DNA of 64,000 bases from Eledone cirrhosa (Eukaryota; Mollusca; Cephalopoda; Octopoda; Eledonidae): the NCBI GenBank assembly GCA_964016885.1, contig OZ024743.1, positions 160,331,712-160,395,711 on the forward strand. Reading direction: 5' to 3'. Position numbers and translations under genes: made by a program. Shown here piece by piece: positions 45,581-55,466 of this stretch. Every line of letters starts with the position of its first letter. Within the stretch, counting starts at the first letter, position 1. A model generated the notes under the pieces. The model was not told the DNA's origin and did no database searches. It saw nothing but the letters and a program-made list of their open reading frames with translations.

Positions 45581-45779
45581 TTCGGGGTAGTTTGGTTGTT
45601 GGGGAGTTGGTAAAAATTTTAGACCTTTGGAGAGTATACTGATTTGGTCTGTTGTTAATTCTTTGGAGGTTAAATTGACAATTTTTATTGCATTTTGTGT
45701 CTCCTGTGTGTTTTGTGTTATCTTGTAATCCTGTGTCTGTGTGCTGTGTCTAAAAATTTATTACGGAAGTTGTGATGGC

Positions 45780-46180
45780 TGTTTAAGTTTGGATGTCTCT
45801 TATAATTGTATGGGCTCCTGCTGTTGTTGTAAGATGGTGTGTAGCTGTGGTGGTTGTTGAGTTTAGGTTGTATCGTGTGATTGTATTGAGCCCTGCTAAT
45901 GTTGTTGTAGGGTGTGTAGATTTGATGGACGTGGTTATAGGGTGTGAAGTTGTGGTGGTTGTTGAAGTTGGGTTGTATCGTGTGGTTGTGTTGAGCACTG
46001 CTGTTGTTGTAGGGTGTGTAGACTTGGTGGTAGTTGTAGTAGGGTTGTCTTGTGTGTTCATATTGAGTCCTGTTGTTGCTATTATATGGTGTGTAGCTAT
46101 GGTGGTTAGGGTGTCTGGTGTGGTTGTATTGTCCCCTGCTGGTGTTGTTGTAGTAGGGTGTTGTTAGTGGGGGAGGGTAG
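45780..46180 (-). repeat. Coding minisatellite in the Penelope-like N-terminal region
   Basis: Frame 45718-46230 (170 residues) consists of imperfect repeats of about 24-40 residues built from YTPYNN, YNHTIQPN and NNHHNF-type blocks, rich in Asn, Tyr, His, Thr. The repeated DNA unit contains TGTTGTTGTAGGGTGTGTAG. Composition is disordered, polar-aromatic. Confidence 0.7.
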
Positions 46181-46606
46181 ATTAAGGTTTCCTTATAGCT
46201 GGTGTGTGGTTGTGGGGCCCTGTATGACATGTGTAGTAGTTGTGTATTTTGGGTTATATGTTGGAAGTAATGATGGTTGTGGGTTTGTTGTGTGGGGATG
46301 TTAGGGGGGTTGTAAGTGTGTGTGTGTGGGGGGGGGGGGGGGTCATGGTTTCTCCTGGTAGGAGAGAAGTCGTAGTATCTATCTTGTAGCTGATGTTTCT
46401 CTATTACTATATTTGGTTTCTTGGGAGTCCGTGTGGTAGTTGTGTGGAGGATGTAGGCGGTAGGGGCGAGGTGATGCCTTCTTTTGTTGGTATGTGGGGA
46501 GGTATTGTTTTTTTGTTGTTGTTGGTTGTTGTGTGTTGTTTGGGTGTTGATTGAGTTTTCTTGTTATTATGGTTTTAATGAAGGGGTTCTTGAATGTGTG
46601 TTCTTT

Positions 46607-47233
46607 TTAGTAAAGTGTTTCATAGTTAGAGAACCAGGTTTCATTTATTTCCCAGCGTTGAAGTGATTTTAATTCTTCCTTATTACCGTCCTCTAACCAA
46701 AATTTTGAAATATTTTCTAGGGCGGTGTCTTTGGTTATATTGATAATTGCTAGATTAATCTCATCGTCGATTGATTTGATCCTATCTTCATTTGCTTGGG
46801 CTCTCAATTTAAGGAGTTCAATTTCGGTTTTCATGTTATCAAGTTCCATTCTTTCCCTGAGGTGTCTTTGTGTCTCTGGTTCGTTTGGGATGGATTTAAT
46901 TTGTTGTTTGCGAGGGATGATTAATGGGGAAGAGTTAATCCATTTTTCATAGATCTCCGCTTTGTTATTATTTTGTATCATCTTCCAAAAGGGGAATTTC
47001 CTGTTTTTAAGAGATGTATAACATTGTGGTATTAATTTGTTTTTTATTTGGTAAGTTGTAAGTGTATTAGTGTCATGTGTATTTTCGTTCGTTTGAATAG
47101 GATTTGTGTTGTTATTGAGGTGTGTTTTTATTGTTTCACATAAGTTATTGATATTGTCGTTGATTTCATAGGATGTGTATTTGGGGATTGTTTCTTCACT
47201 TGTAGAGTTTAGTTTGTTGGTGAGTATTGACAA
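46607..47233 (-). CDS. N-terminal ORF of the Penelope-like copy
   Basis: A 208-residue frame upstream of the repeats. Contains FPFWKMIQNNNKAEIYEKWI near residue 77, a helical, charged stretch RHLRERMELDNMKTEIELLK then LRAQANEDRIKSIDDEI (coiled-coil-like, residues 119-155), and FWLEDGNKEELKSLQRWEI near 185. No enzymatic motif. Its position just before RT on the same strand and the lack of other neighbours suggest it is the element's N-terminal region; function unknown. Confidence 0.5.
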   Translation of the reverse strand: MSILTNKLNSTSEETIPKYTSYEINDNINNLCETIKTHLNNNTNPIQTNENTHDTNTLTTYQIKNKLIPQCYTSLKNRKFPFWKMIQNNNKAEIYEKWINSSPLIIPRKQQIKSIPNEPETQRHLRERMELDNMKTEIELLKLRAQANEDRIKSIDDEINLAIINITKDTALENISKFWLEDGNKEELKSLQRWEINETWFSNYETLY

Positions 47234-47330
47234 ATTAGAGTTAATTTTTTGTAGTTCTTGGAGTATCTCTTGATTGATGCTGATGAGAGTGGAGTTTTTT
47301 TTGTTTTAGTAGGCATTTTCTGATTCCAGC

Positions 47331-47880
47331 GTGCCCTAAAACTAGACATCGAGGAACTCAGACACCCCAAACCCAGGAGTGAACCGCAACAAAAAACTCT
47401 ACCATACATCTCCACACACAACCCCCTCAACCATGAGGCATTCGACACCATCCTCCAGAACATTTCTTTACTAAAAAGAGACCCAAAATGAATAATATCC
47501 TCCAAAAACACAACATCATAAAGAGCAAAAGACAACCCAAATCCATAAAAAAACATCCTCACACAAGCCAAAATCCAACAAACCCTTACAATGAACCCTA
47601 CAGTAACAAAATGCGTAAGGCCCAACTGTGGCATATGCATAAATCTAGTAGACGATTCAACATTCCATTTTAAACAAGGACAACGATTCACAGTTAAACA
47701 CAACTTTACATCTGAAAACCTTATCTATGTTTTGACATGCTCAGGTTGTCAAGAGCACTACATAGGACAAACTAAAAAGATATGCGCGGACACTAGGGAC
47801 TCATATAAAAATAATAATAATTCGGTGGATGGAACAGCTAGCGGGGACTGGATTCCATGCACTGAAAAAGTTCGCTGTCT
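47331..47880 (+). pseudogene. Penelope-like linker and GIY-YIG nuclease domain
   Basis: 47330-47490 reads RALKLDIEELRHPKPRSEPQ, TLPYISTHNPLNHEAFDTIL, QNISLLKRDPK. Frame shift, then MNNILQKHNIIKSKRQPKSI, the standard RT-to-nuclease linker. 47591-47884 gives CVRPNCGICINL, FKQGQRFTVKHNFTSENLIY, VLTCSGCQEHYIGQTKKICA. The C-x5-C, C..C pairs and Y-V-L...YIGQT fit the GIY-YIG domain of Penelope-like elements, which nicks the target. Sequence past YKNNNN diverges where a 36-bp direct repeat starts (47782). Confidence 0.85.
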
Positions 47881-48362
47881 CTGATCAAATGGCAGATTCT
47901 AAAGAATCAATCACGTGACACTGAGGCTAGTCAGAAGGAGTGGGTTGGTAAGATAACAAAAGCCTACTACCACACCAATGAATTAGTAGTGGATTTGGCA
48001 GGTTTGCTCAACAAATAAATAATTTGGAGATAAAAATAAAGAATTAGTATATCTACCAACATATGCGTACAGATGTACACTAATGCTAGCAAATACATAA
48101 GTTATGTCATAGTACCTAGGTGGTTCAATGCAGGAGGATTCAAAACAAATATATGAAAGACGTAAGTAAGAAAATTAAAAAAAAAATTAAAAATTAACTT
48201 ACTTACTAACATTTTCACTCCAACTAATTATTAGTTTCTGTAATGGGATAAAGATAGTTACGTAATATAACCATCGAGAATTCATTACGTCATCAGGGGG
48301 TTTATTCTCAGCTAAGTCTCCAGGCAATGCGCGGACACTAGGGACTCATATAAAAATAATAA
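47782..48362. repeat. 36-bp perfect direct repeat enclosing about 509 bp
   Basis: 47782-47817 and 48327-48362 are identical (ATGCGCGGACACTAGGGACT and 16 further bases). The first lies inside the GIY-YIG coding region. Too long for an ordinary target duplication; it may mark a segmental insertion or tandem duplication. Confidence 0.85.
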
Positions 48363-48905
48363 AATGCTGTGACCACTGTATCATCAGAGCAGAATGGTTA
48401 AAATGTTAAAATGTACAATGTAAATACCCTTAAGTGAGGTTATTGGAGAAGATAGAGTAGAAAAGGAAGAGAGAAAAGTAGGGGAGAGGAGGAGAGAGAG
48501 GAAGATATGCAGGGGTTGGAGAAATAGGAGACAGTGGTTTGTAGATATCTTAATCAAAATGTTATGGTAGGGGTTTTATTATACTGGTTACTCTTAGAGC
48601 GACCACCTTAAGCGATGCGTTGATAGTCAAGGTTGGAATTATTTATTGCCCCAGAGGGCAGGTTCATAGATGTGGAGAGGGAGGGAGGTAGGCCAAAGGC
48701 GAGAGAGAGAGAGTGGAATGGATATAGAGGGAGAGATAGAGAGGGGACAGACGAAAGATATGGGGTGGGTGAACTTTGGGTTCGTAGTAGTAATCTGCGA
48801 ATTGCACTGAGTTACCATTTATAGTGATAAGCAGGGTATTGTCTTGTAGTGTGGGGGAAGAGAAGGTGGTTAGCTAGAAAGCGATGTTATAGTTACGGGT
48901 TCGAA
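48363..48905. other. G/A-rich sequence, no recognised gene
   Basis: GAGAGAG and GGAAGAG-like runs at 48460-48520 and 48670-48750. Probably the 3' UTR of the minus-strand ORF starting at 48908, by position only. Confidence 0.45.
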
Positions 48906-48907
48906 TG

Positions 48908-49822
48908 TTAAGTAATTTTATAGTGAGAGAATTTAGCTTTTAGTTTGTGGTTGCAGTATAATGATCGTTCGATTCTATCGTTAAGTAGTTTATTTTTGGA
49001 TTTTAAGATGTAAAAGAGTTCAAGGTTACATAACCTACAGTACTTCAATCCACTCCGATATGCACTTGCACTGGAAAGTATATCCCATTTTAAGGTGAAC
49101 TGTTGGTTGCGTTCACGGAGTTGCCAGGTCTTGTTGGCGAGCGTGGTCACAAAACGGTGATCAGGATGTTTAATTGAGAATCGATGACGGTACCAGCGAG
49201 ATTTAAACGAGGTGGTGGTAGACCCGATGTAATACCATTTCTGGTCGTTCGATTCAACCGTGCATTGGTAAACAATGTTGGACTTTAGGCATTCATTCTT
49301 CAATGGACATCTTTCAGGTAGATCGCAGTTACAGTTTTTGTTGTGGGTAGCGGGTATACATTGGATAGGTTGTGATAGCAGTACAGGTGGGTTGTGTAAT
49401 ACCCGTATCCCATTTAGTGGTTGGGAGGCAGATATTACGTTCTGCTCATCTGTTACCAAAATATTTTGTTTTGTAGTGTTGTTTAATTGCTTTAAGTTAA
49501 GTTTGTTTATGTATGCTTCAAGATTTGGTGCCGTGGAGTATGATAGTCTAATAGTTTTAGAGTTCAGAATTTTACTGTATTTATGGGAACTAGGGAAATG
49601 CTTGTTGATTAACTTAAAGAATGAAAGAGATAGTTTTGTACTAATCGAGGCATTAAAAATAGGATTATACCAGATATACTTTCTACAACGTGATTTATTT
49701 GGTGGTGATTTTCTATTATTAGTATGTCTGGTGGTACTGTATGTGTGCGCTTGTATTTTAGTCCCCCGCTTACGTATTCCTTGATTTCGTGTAGAGCTGT
49801 GTGTTATGGAGATTCTTATCAA
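48908..49822 (-). CDS. Cysteine-rich GIY-YIG C-terminal ORF of a Penelope-related retroelement
   Basis: A 304-residue open frame. Residues 38-125: RCRKYIWYNPIFNASISTKL, FFKLINKHFPSSHKYSKILN, IRLSYSTAPNLEAYI, a linker that follows RT in this element type. Residues 160-175: CNCDLPERCPLKNECL, a Cys cluster. Then NIVYQCTVESNDQKWYYIGS and SFKSRWYRHRFSIKHPDHRF, a GIY-YIG pattern (V-Y...YYIGS, then Arg). The end has LKYCRLCNLELFYI and LYCNHKLKAKFSHYK. No stops, the best-kept nuclease ORF in the window. The linker matches the plus-strand RT copy at 52.75-52.9 kb (KLSYHFFKLIDEHFHSTHKF), so both are the same element type. RT is missing here; the 5' part is truncated. Confidence 0.85.
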   Translation of the reverse strand: MIRISITHSSTRNQGIRKRGTKIQAHTYSTTRHTNNRKSPPNKSRCRKYIWYNPIFNASISTKLSLSFFKLINKHFPSSHKYSKILNSKTIRLSYSTAPNLEAYINKLNLKQLNNTTKQNILVTDEQNVISASQPLNGIRVLHNPPVLLSQPIQCIPATHNKNCNCDLPERCPLKNECLKSNIVYQCTVESNDQKWYYIGSTTTSFKSRWYRHRFSIKHPDHRFVTTLANKTWQLRERNQQFTLKWDILSSASAYRSGLKYCRLCNLELFYILKSKNKLLNDRIERSLYCNHKLKAKFSHYKIT

Positions 49823-49899
49823 TGTATTCTATTGTATCCCGGTGGTCGGCATTCCTTAATGCATTATTATAGTATTATATATATATATATATATATACA

Positions 49900-50614
49900 A
49901 ATGGAAGTTCAGCATAATCGAAGCTCTGGCTGCAGCTATGCTAATGAATGCAATCGGAATGTGCAGCTAAGCACTCAATAACCTTAGAGTAATAACATTA
50001 CGTTTAGACAGCTTTGCAAATTGAAGATTGCGACCGGTAAGCCAGCCGCGAGGACCAAAGCAACGAGAAAACCAACTCAGGATAATTTGACAAACCTGGA
50101 CCATCGCGTCGATATTAAGTAGTAACTCTGGTCGGTTTCTGTGAAATCCGATTTCAACAGAATCGATTGCGGGGTATGCAAGTTATTGTTTGTGGAAGAT
50201 CGAACAGAGGGTTCACTTTCTCAACAGGTTTCCGTTCAATGCCGCTTGCGGGTGTGAGTTATAGCAGTAAGAAAGCTGGCGGTCACGTGGTTTTCCCAAA
50301 GGGAGGTAACCCCAGATTTTTGGCGGTCGAAATTCAAATTTTGAACAAAGGAATACATTCCTTTCCACAAACCGTATAAAGCTCTCGACCAGACGTTATT
50401 AAACAAACATAAATAATTAACCAATCAATAGAATTGTCTAATTAAATTACTCAATTAATCATTAAGTCTAGAAGATAATAATGCAAATGGAAGTTCAGCA
50501 TAATCGAAGCTCTGGCTGTAGCTATGCTAACGAATGCATTCGGAATGTGCAGCTAAGCACTCAATAAGGTATTTTACCTTAGAGTAATAACATTACGTTT
50601 AGACAGCTTTGCAA
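49900..50614. repeat. Direct repeat of about 125 bp, 583 bp apart
   Basis: AAATGGAAGTTCAGCATAAT...GACAGCTTTGCAA at 49900-50022 recurs at 50484-50611. The second copy has a 13-bp extra hairpin (GGTATTTTACCTT) near 50568. The block lies between two oppositely oriented fragments of one element type, so terminal repeats are possible. Confidence 0.8.
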
Positions 50615-50940
50615 TACATATATGCATATATAAATGTAATCTGAGTTTTTAGAATATTAATAATAATATTCGATTCGTTTGCAATTATGCAAACAGCCTC
50701 TTTTAAACCATGTCAGTAGAATGAGACCTTCATTCATATATATATATAGAGAGAGAGATCTTCTGGACCTATATACCATTCCCCCTTCTTGGATATTTCT
50801 GCTATATGATGGAAAGGATACCGTCATCTCAAACTCTCTGGTAAGCAGCTTTCTTGTTTAAACATTCATTCCGGATATACATAAATAAAACATTATCTAC
50901 CTTCTCATTTCCTGCTCCCTACGGTTGAGCCAAACCTGTT
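50615..50940. other. No recognised gene
   Basis: Possible 5' UTR or leader of the plus-strand RT element that starts at about 50956, by position only. Short TA and GA runs at 50737-50757. Confidence 0.4.
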
Positions 50941-53030
50941 ACTTACCAACCCACCATGGAAAAACACTACCTAGGCATTTCTCTAAAAACTACACCATAT
51001 CTTCACAATAGGGTTTATCTCAAAGATCTATTACTTATAACTAATCAATTCATCCGCCGGGTACGAGGGAAGGTATACCACTTTGAAATCCAAATCAAGA
51101 ACCCAATGTTAATTCAAAAGACAGTGATCATGATAATTACGGCTTTACTTCGTATAAAAAACCATCCTAGCAACATACTTCTGGTGACTTTTGAGACCAG
51201 TCCATTAGATATGGACACTAATATCATACTACAACAAATTCCAACGAAGCCTAAAAATAACGATGGATGAACTAGCAAAAATGGAAGGAATACTCATCCG
51301 CGCTGATAAAACAGACAATATATACTCACTAAACTTGATGCTTATAGGAACTTTATAGTTAAGGAACTGAATAAGAAATGTAGAAAAACGGATGTCTACC
51401 ATTGATAAACTATAATAGGGAAGGCCTTAAGATAGTCAATCGCTTAGGTATAGCCAACAGAACAGAACCATTTGTACCTCGACTTCCAACTTTTAACTTG
51501 AAAGACCACAAAGACAACTTTGAACCTAACCCCCTCTATTAGACTAATATGCCCCTCTAAATCTGACATATGACGCATAAGTAAGTAAATTATAGATAGG
51601 GCACTAATACAAATAAAAAAAAAACAGACTGTCCTTGAAACTCTGGAGCAATACTGGAGACATAATCAACTGGTTTACTAATTTAAAAGATAAATCCAAT
51701 TATAATTTCCTTCAATTTGACATAGATGACTATTATTCATGTATTTCCCAAGTCCTTCTCAATAAGGCCCTTATATTCGAGATGCTCAATTACAAATTAA
51801 CTAGAAATGAAGTCGATATGATTTTAATTGCAAGACGTTCGATCATAATTGTTTCTACTTTAGGCACAAGGCCAGCAATTACCCAGTGCATTACTGGTAC
51901 TTTATTTTATCGACCCCGTAAGGATGAAAGGCAAAGTCAACCTCGGCGGGATTTGAACTCAGATCATACAGGGACGTAACTATGCTGGAAAGCATGGCGT
52001 CAAACCCTCTACCGATACTGCCAATCCACGTTCGATCATAATGTTTGACAATGACTACTGGATACGTAAGGATTAACAAAACGACTTCGATATAACTATG
52101 GGTTAGAGTGACTCCGCCTAAGTTACGGATCTTGTAAGAACATATCTTCTAGAATTCCCTGACCTCAAAGGAGGAATATATAGAGATGAAGCGCTCCTCC
52201 TCGTTAAGAACTTCAATGGTCAGCAGTTGGAAAGAAGAAGGAAAGCTGTTAGATTCTTCTTTCAACGCATGAGCCTTAAAATATCTTTTGACCATAACCT
52301 TAAACGCATCGACTGTTTAGATGTGACTCTCGACCTTAACTCCAGCATATACGAACAATTCCATAAATAATAACTTAAACTATGTTAATCGCCTAGGACT
52401 ATCACTAGCTCCATCGTTAAAAATGTATTCCTTAGGATCTCCAGATTGTCTGCCTCTGAAGAATCCTCTTTCAACCTACATGCGGACCACTACAACGCTA
52501 CCCTACTTAAGGCCCGTAATGATGAACCACTAATATTTCATCCAAATACACCATGCGGGGGAAAATCCAACCACCCCAATAGGAAAACATCACAATCATA
52601 CCACACAACATTTGCCAATTTAAATACCAACGGCTCAAAGCCCCACAGTGGCGGGACAAATAATAATACTGCAAATAAGAAAACACAAAGGAGGTCCCGC
52701 ACAAAGTCATATCTATGATATAATCCCCCGCACAATAATCTGGTAACTACTAAGCTATCCTATCACTTCTTCAAACTTATAGACGAACATTTTCATTCTA
52801 CACACAAATTCCATAATATACTAAATAGAGACACAAACCGACTATCCTATTCCACCACAGCTAACCTGGGCAATTTCATCATGAAATTAAATAACAAACT
52901 CCTCCGCAGGTATGGCAATACCAACAGCCAATGGAATCCCGGACATAATCTGAACCCTCAGCAATATTCGCAGCCTCCAACAATTGTTTCCGAAGAAGAC
53001 GGTTTGATCGAACCTATATATGATGTCAGA
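50941..53030 (+). mobile_element. YRDD-type RT retroelement (Penelope-related), broken, lacking its nuclease
   Basis: Frames in order: 50956-51270 (HYLGISLKTTPYLHNRVYLK; FEIQIKNPMLIQKT); about 51290-51530 (ILIRADKTDNIYSL; LPTFNLKDHKDNFEPNP); 51635-51850 (KLWSNTGDIINWFTNLKDKS, NYNFLQFDIDDYYSCISQVL, EVDMILIARRSII). A SINE interrupts, then 52040-52370 (NDYWIRKD; GIYRDEALLLVKNFNGQQLE; RMSLKISFDHNLKRIDCLDV then TLDLNSSIYEQF). Last, 52720-53030 carries the linker KLSYHFFKLIDEHFHSTHKF, RLSYSTTANLGNF. FDIDDYY is motif A; YRDE at 52179-52190 stands where YRDD is expected. The GIY-YIG part is missing after 53030. Confidence 0.8.
51850..52027 (-). mobile_element. Cephalopod-type SINE inserted in RT, with 15-bp target duplication
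   Basis: Minus strand: head GGATTGGCAGTATCGGTAGA, B box GAGTTCAAATCCCGCCG, central GGGTCGATAAAATAAAGTAC, tail AAAGTAGAAACA. ACGTTCGATCATAAT flanks it perfectly at 51835-51849 and 52028-52042. Removing the SINE and one repeat rejoins ARRSII to MFDNDYW of the RT. Confidence 0.95.
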
Positions 53031-53039
53031 TAGTATACA

Positions 53040-53348
53040 GTTATACAACTGTTATAGATCAGTCAATATGTCAAAATGATCAACCCTCCAATGAAATGAA
53101 TAGGTAAAATAACTTGACTTTGTTATTGTTTCCATTGTTAAATCAATATCTAACATCGGACTCTGTATCTAAGGGATTAACTCAGCGGAACAGGGAACCT
53201 TTCTATGGATTTCACTGGATTACTCGCTATCGGATTACATTGAGTTCTGTCTACAGTACGGACCCTACCACGAAGGGTATACCACATTGAAAGTATATAT
53301 AGATATATATATATATGTATATGTATGTATATATATATATATATATAT
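53040..53348. other. No recognised gene; (TA)n/(TG)n at 53296-53350
   Basis: AT-rich, short frames only. Confidence 0.5.
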
Positions 53349-53532
53349 AATTGTTTCTACTTTTGGCACAAGGCCAGCAATTACCAGCACATTACTGGTA
53401 CTTTATTTTATCGACCCCGTAAGGATGAAAGGCAAAGTTAACCTTGGTGGGATTTGAACTCAGACCATAAAGAGCCGTAACTCTTTTCTGCAAAGCATGG
53501 CGTCCGACTCTCTACTGATACTGCCAATCAAC
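53349..53532 (-). mobile_element. Cephalopod-type tRNA-derived SINE
   Basis: Minus strand: GATTGGCAGTATCAGTAGAG head, GAGTTCAAATCCCACCAAGG B box, GGGGTCGATAAAATAAAGTA, AAAAGTAGAAACAATT tail. Slightly diverged (CTCTACTGATACTG). Confidence 0.92.
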
Positions 53533-53548
53533 CGCTTAACTATATTAA

Positions 53549-53738
53549 TAATTGTTTCTACTTTTGGCACAAGGCCAGCAATTACCCAATAAATTACTGG
53601 TACTTTATTTTATCGACCCCGTAAGGATGAAAGGCAAAGTTGACCTCGGCGGGATTTGAACTCAGAATGGAAAGGGCCGTAACTCTATGCGTCAAAGCAT
53701 GGCGTCCGACCCTCTACCGATACTGCCAATCCACCACC
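53549..53738 (-). mobile_element. Cephalopod-type tRNA-derived SINE, close to consensus
   Basis: Minus strand, head GGTGGTGGATTGGCAGTATC, B box GAGTTCAAATCCCGCCG, tail AAAAGTAGAAACAATTATTA. Tandem with the previous copy, same orientation, 16 bp apart. Confidence 0.94.
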
Positions 53739-54095
53739 CTATATATATATATATAAAATATGTATATATTTATGTGTAAATTGGAGTTGTAGCCGCAGTT
53801 CAGCGGATAGTAATTGAATTGTTTGAAGCAGTCACAAAGCACTCAGTGGTGAGAAAGTTTATACATTTTCGTTCAGATTAAACACAAACTTAAGAAAGTG
53901 TGATACCATGAATAAAATGACCAAGTATATGTGGCCGTCGTTTATGACCATAACAACAATAAACACAAACAGGTATATATAATTAGTTTTAGACCCTGTT
54001 TTAAACAAATGCCCATTAGATAATTATTGGTGTCCCACTTCCTTTAAGTATGCTTGGTGTTTACTCAACAATAAATCGTATGACATCCAGAAAAC
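53739..54095. other. No recognised gene
   Basis: Short TA run at 53740-53756, then unique AT-rich sequence. Confidence 0.5.
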
Positions 54096-54571
54096 CAGAA
54101 TGTACCATCTCCACCATCTCTAACATCAAATTCCATAACAATTATGGAATTTACACCTGCAATGTTGCGACGTCACCTTAAGAATAAGCGCAACTATGCC
54201 TCCCCTGGTCTTGATGGTGTTACATACCTGCTTCTCAAACGTGGCGGGTATTTTCTTTTGCGCTAGCTTTCTTTCTTCTTTCAATACTGTCTCAACAATG
54301 GTGCTACTCCGGAGCAGTGGAAAACTGCCAGTGTCATTCCCCTGTTCAAAAAGGGCAACCGCATGTCACCTGTCAACTATTGTCCAGTCAGTCTTACTAG
54401 CTGTATGGCCAAACTGATGGAATTCTGTGTCAGAGAAACACTTTGGAACTTCTGGAGCTCTCACAACCTCATCCGGTCCTCACAGTTTGGATTTATCCCT
54501 AACTCCAGCTGCTGTGATCAGCTTATCGAGTTCCTTGAAGACATCACCCGGATCACTGACAGCGGCTATGG

Positions 54572-55447
54572 GTGGATGTTGTTTACCTTGACTTTGCTAA
54601 GGCTTTTAATTCTGTGCCACACAAAAGACTTATGGCAAAACTCTCTGCAATGGGTGTGAGGGATGATCTTTTCGACTGGTTGAAATCCCTCATACTCAGC
54701 CGAAAAGAAGTAGTCACGGTTCTAGGACAGCATTCTTCACCATATGAGATGTCATCTGGTGTACCACAGGGATCTGTTCTTGGTCCCCTTTTGTTTGTGG
54801 CATATATTAATGACATATATGCCAACTTACAGAATGCCACGGTACTGAAATATGCAGATGACATCAAGCTGTACCTTGAAATCAAAAGGACTGATCCTGA
54901 AATCTACAACTCTTTCCTACAATCAGACCTGGACACAATGCAGCAATGGATCACAGACTGGCAACTGAAGCTGGCTGTGGACAAGTGTACCACCATGTAT
55001 TTTGGGAGGAAAAATCCAGCGTCCACATACTCCCTCCACAACACTGATATCAAGAAGTCCTCTTGTGAACATGACCTGGGCATTACGGTCAGCAGCGATT
55101 TGCGTTGGACAAAGCATGTCTCTAAGATTGTCAAGAAGGCCGAGGGTGTCTTGGCATCACTCAGCAAGACCTTTGTTAGCCGCTCTCCAGCCATCTATTT
55201 AAAACTGTATACAGCTATGGTAGGACCAAACTTGGAATTCGCATCATCAGTCTGGAACCCCTATCTTGCTCAGAACATTGACCTCCTGGAAACTGTTCAG
55301 AGACGTGCAACCAAGCGCATACCCTCCATCAGACACCTACCATACTCTGAACGCCTTGCTTCCCTGGGCATGGATTCATTGAAGCTCCGACGTCTGGCAA
55401 TGGACTTGGTAAATACCCATAAAGTTATTAACCAATTGCAACCCTGA
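54572..55447 (+). CDS. CR1-like LINE reverse transcriptase palm and thumb ORF
   Basis: A 291-residue frame. VVYLDFAKAFNSVPHKRLMA (motif A, residues 3-22), MSSGVPQGSVLGPLLFVAYI (motif B, near 60-80), ATVLKYADDIKLYLEIK (motif C, YADD intact, near 94), WQLKLAVDKCTTMYFGRK near 130, DLGITVSSDLRWTKHVSKIV near 168 (thumb), and VWNPYLAQNIDLLETVQRRA near 226. The ATG is internal; upstream coding lies one frame away (54363-54560), split by a frameshift near 54565. All palm catalytic Asp residues are present. It ends HKVINQLQP with a stop where related elements continue (FNTRGHAYKIRKQ in another frame at 55467). Confidence 0.93.
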   Translation: MDVVYLDFAKAFNSVPHKRLMAKLSAMGVRDDLFDWLKSLILSRKEVVTVLGQHSSPYEMSSGVPQGSVLGPLLFVAYINDIYANLQNATVLKYADDIKLYLEIKRTDPEIYNSFLQSDLDTMQQWITDWQLKLAVDKCTTMYFGRKNPASTYSLHNTDIKKSSCEHDLGITVSSDLRWTKHVSKIVKKAEGVLASLSKTFVSRSPAIYLKLYTAMVGPNLEFASSVWNPYLAQNIDLLETVQRRATKRIPSIRHLPYSERLASLGMDSLKLRRLAMDLVNTHKVINQLQP

Positions 55448-55466
55448 GCACCATTTTGATCTCCAT

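Larger units (their letters stand above)
44347..47880. mobile_element. Penelope-like element with 5' inversion
   Basis: The minus strand (47317 down to 44470) carries N-terminal region, then RT: ADKGSAVVLME, FYSIPKTHKSEV, LVTFDVINLYSNIPH, GTAMGTKVAPSYANLVMG and KRYLDDCFILW. The plus strand (47331-47880) carries the post-RT linker and the GIY-YIG domain. Together they cover the usual Penelope order N-RT-linker-GIY-YIG, but the first three-quarters are inverted. The 5' ends of both halves meet at about 47320, the geometry of a twin-priming inversion. Part of the RT after YLDD is missing. Frameshifts occur at about 44890, 45250 and 47490. Confidence 0.8.

Noticed and set aside
48633..48824. Arg/Glu/Gly-rich 63-residue frame
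   Set aside because: Encoded by GAGAGAG-rich low-complexity sequence; no supporting motif.
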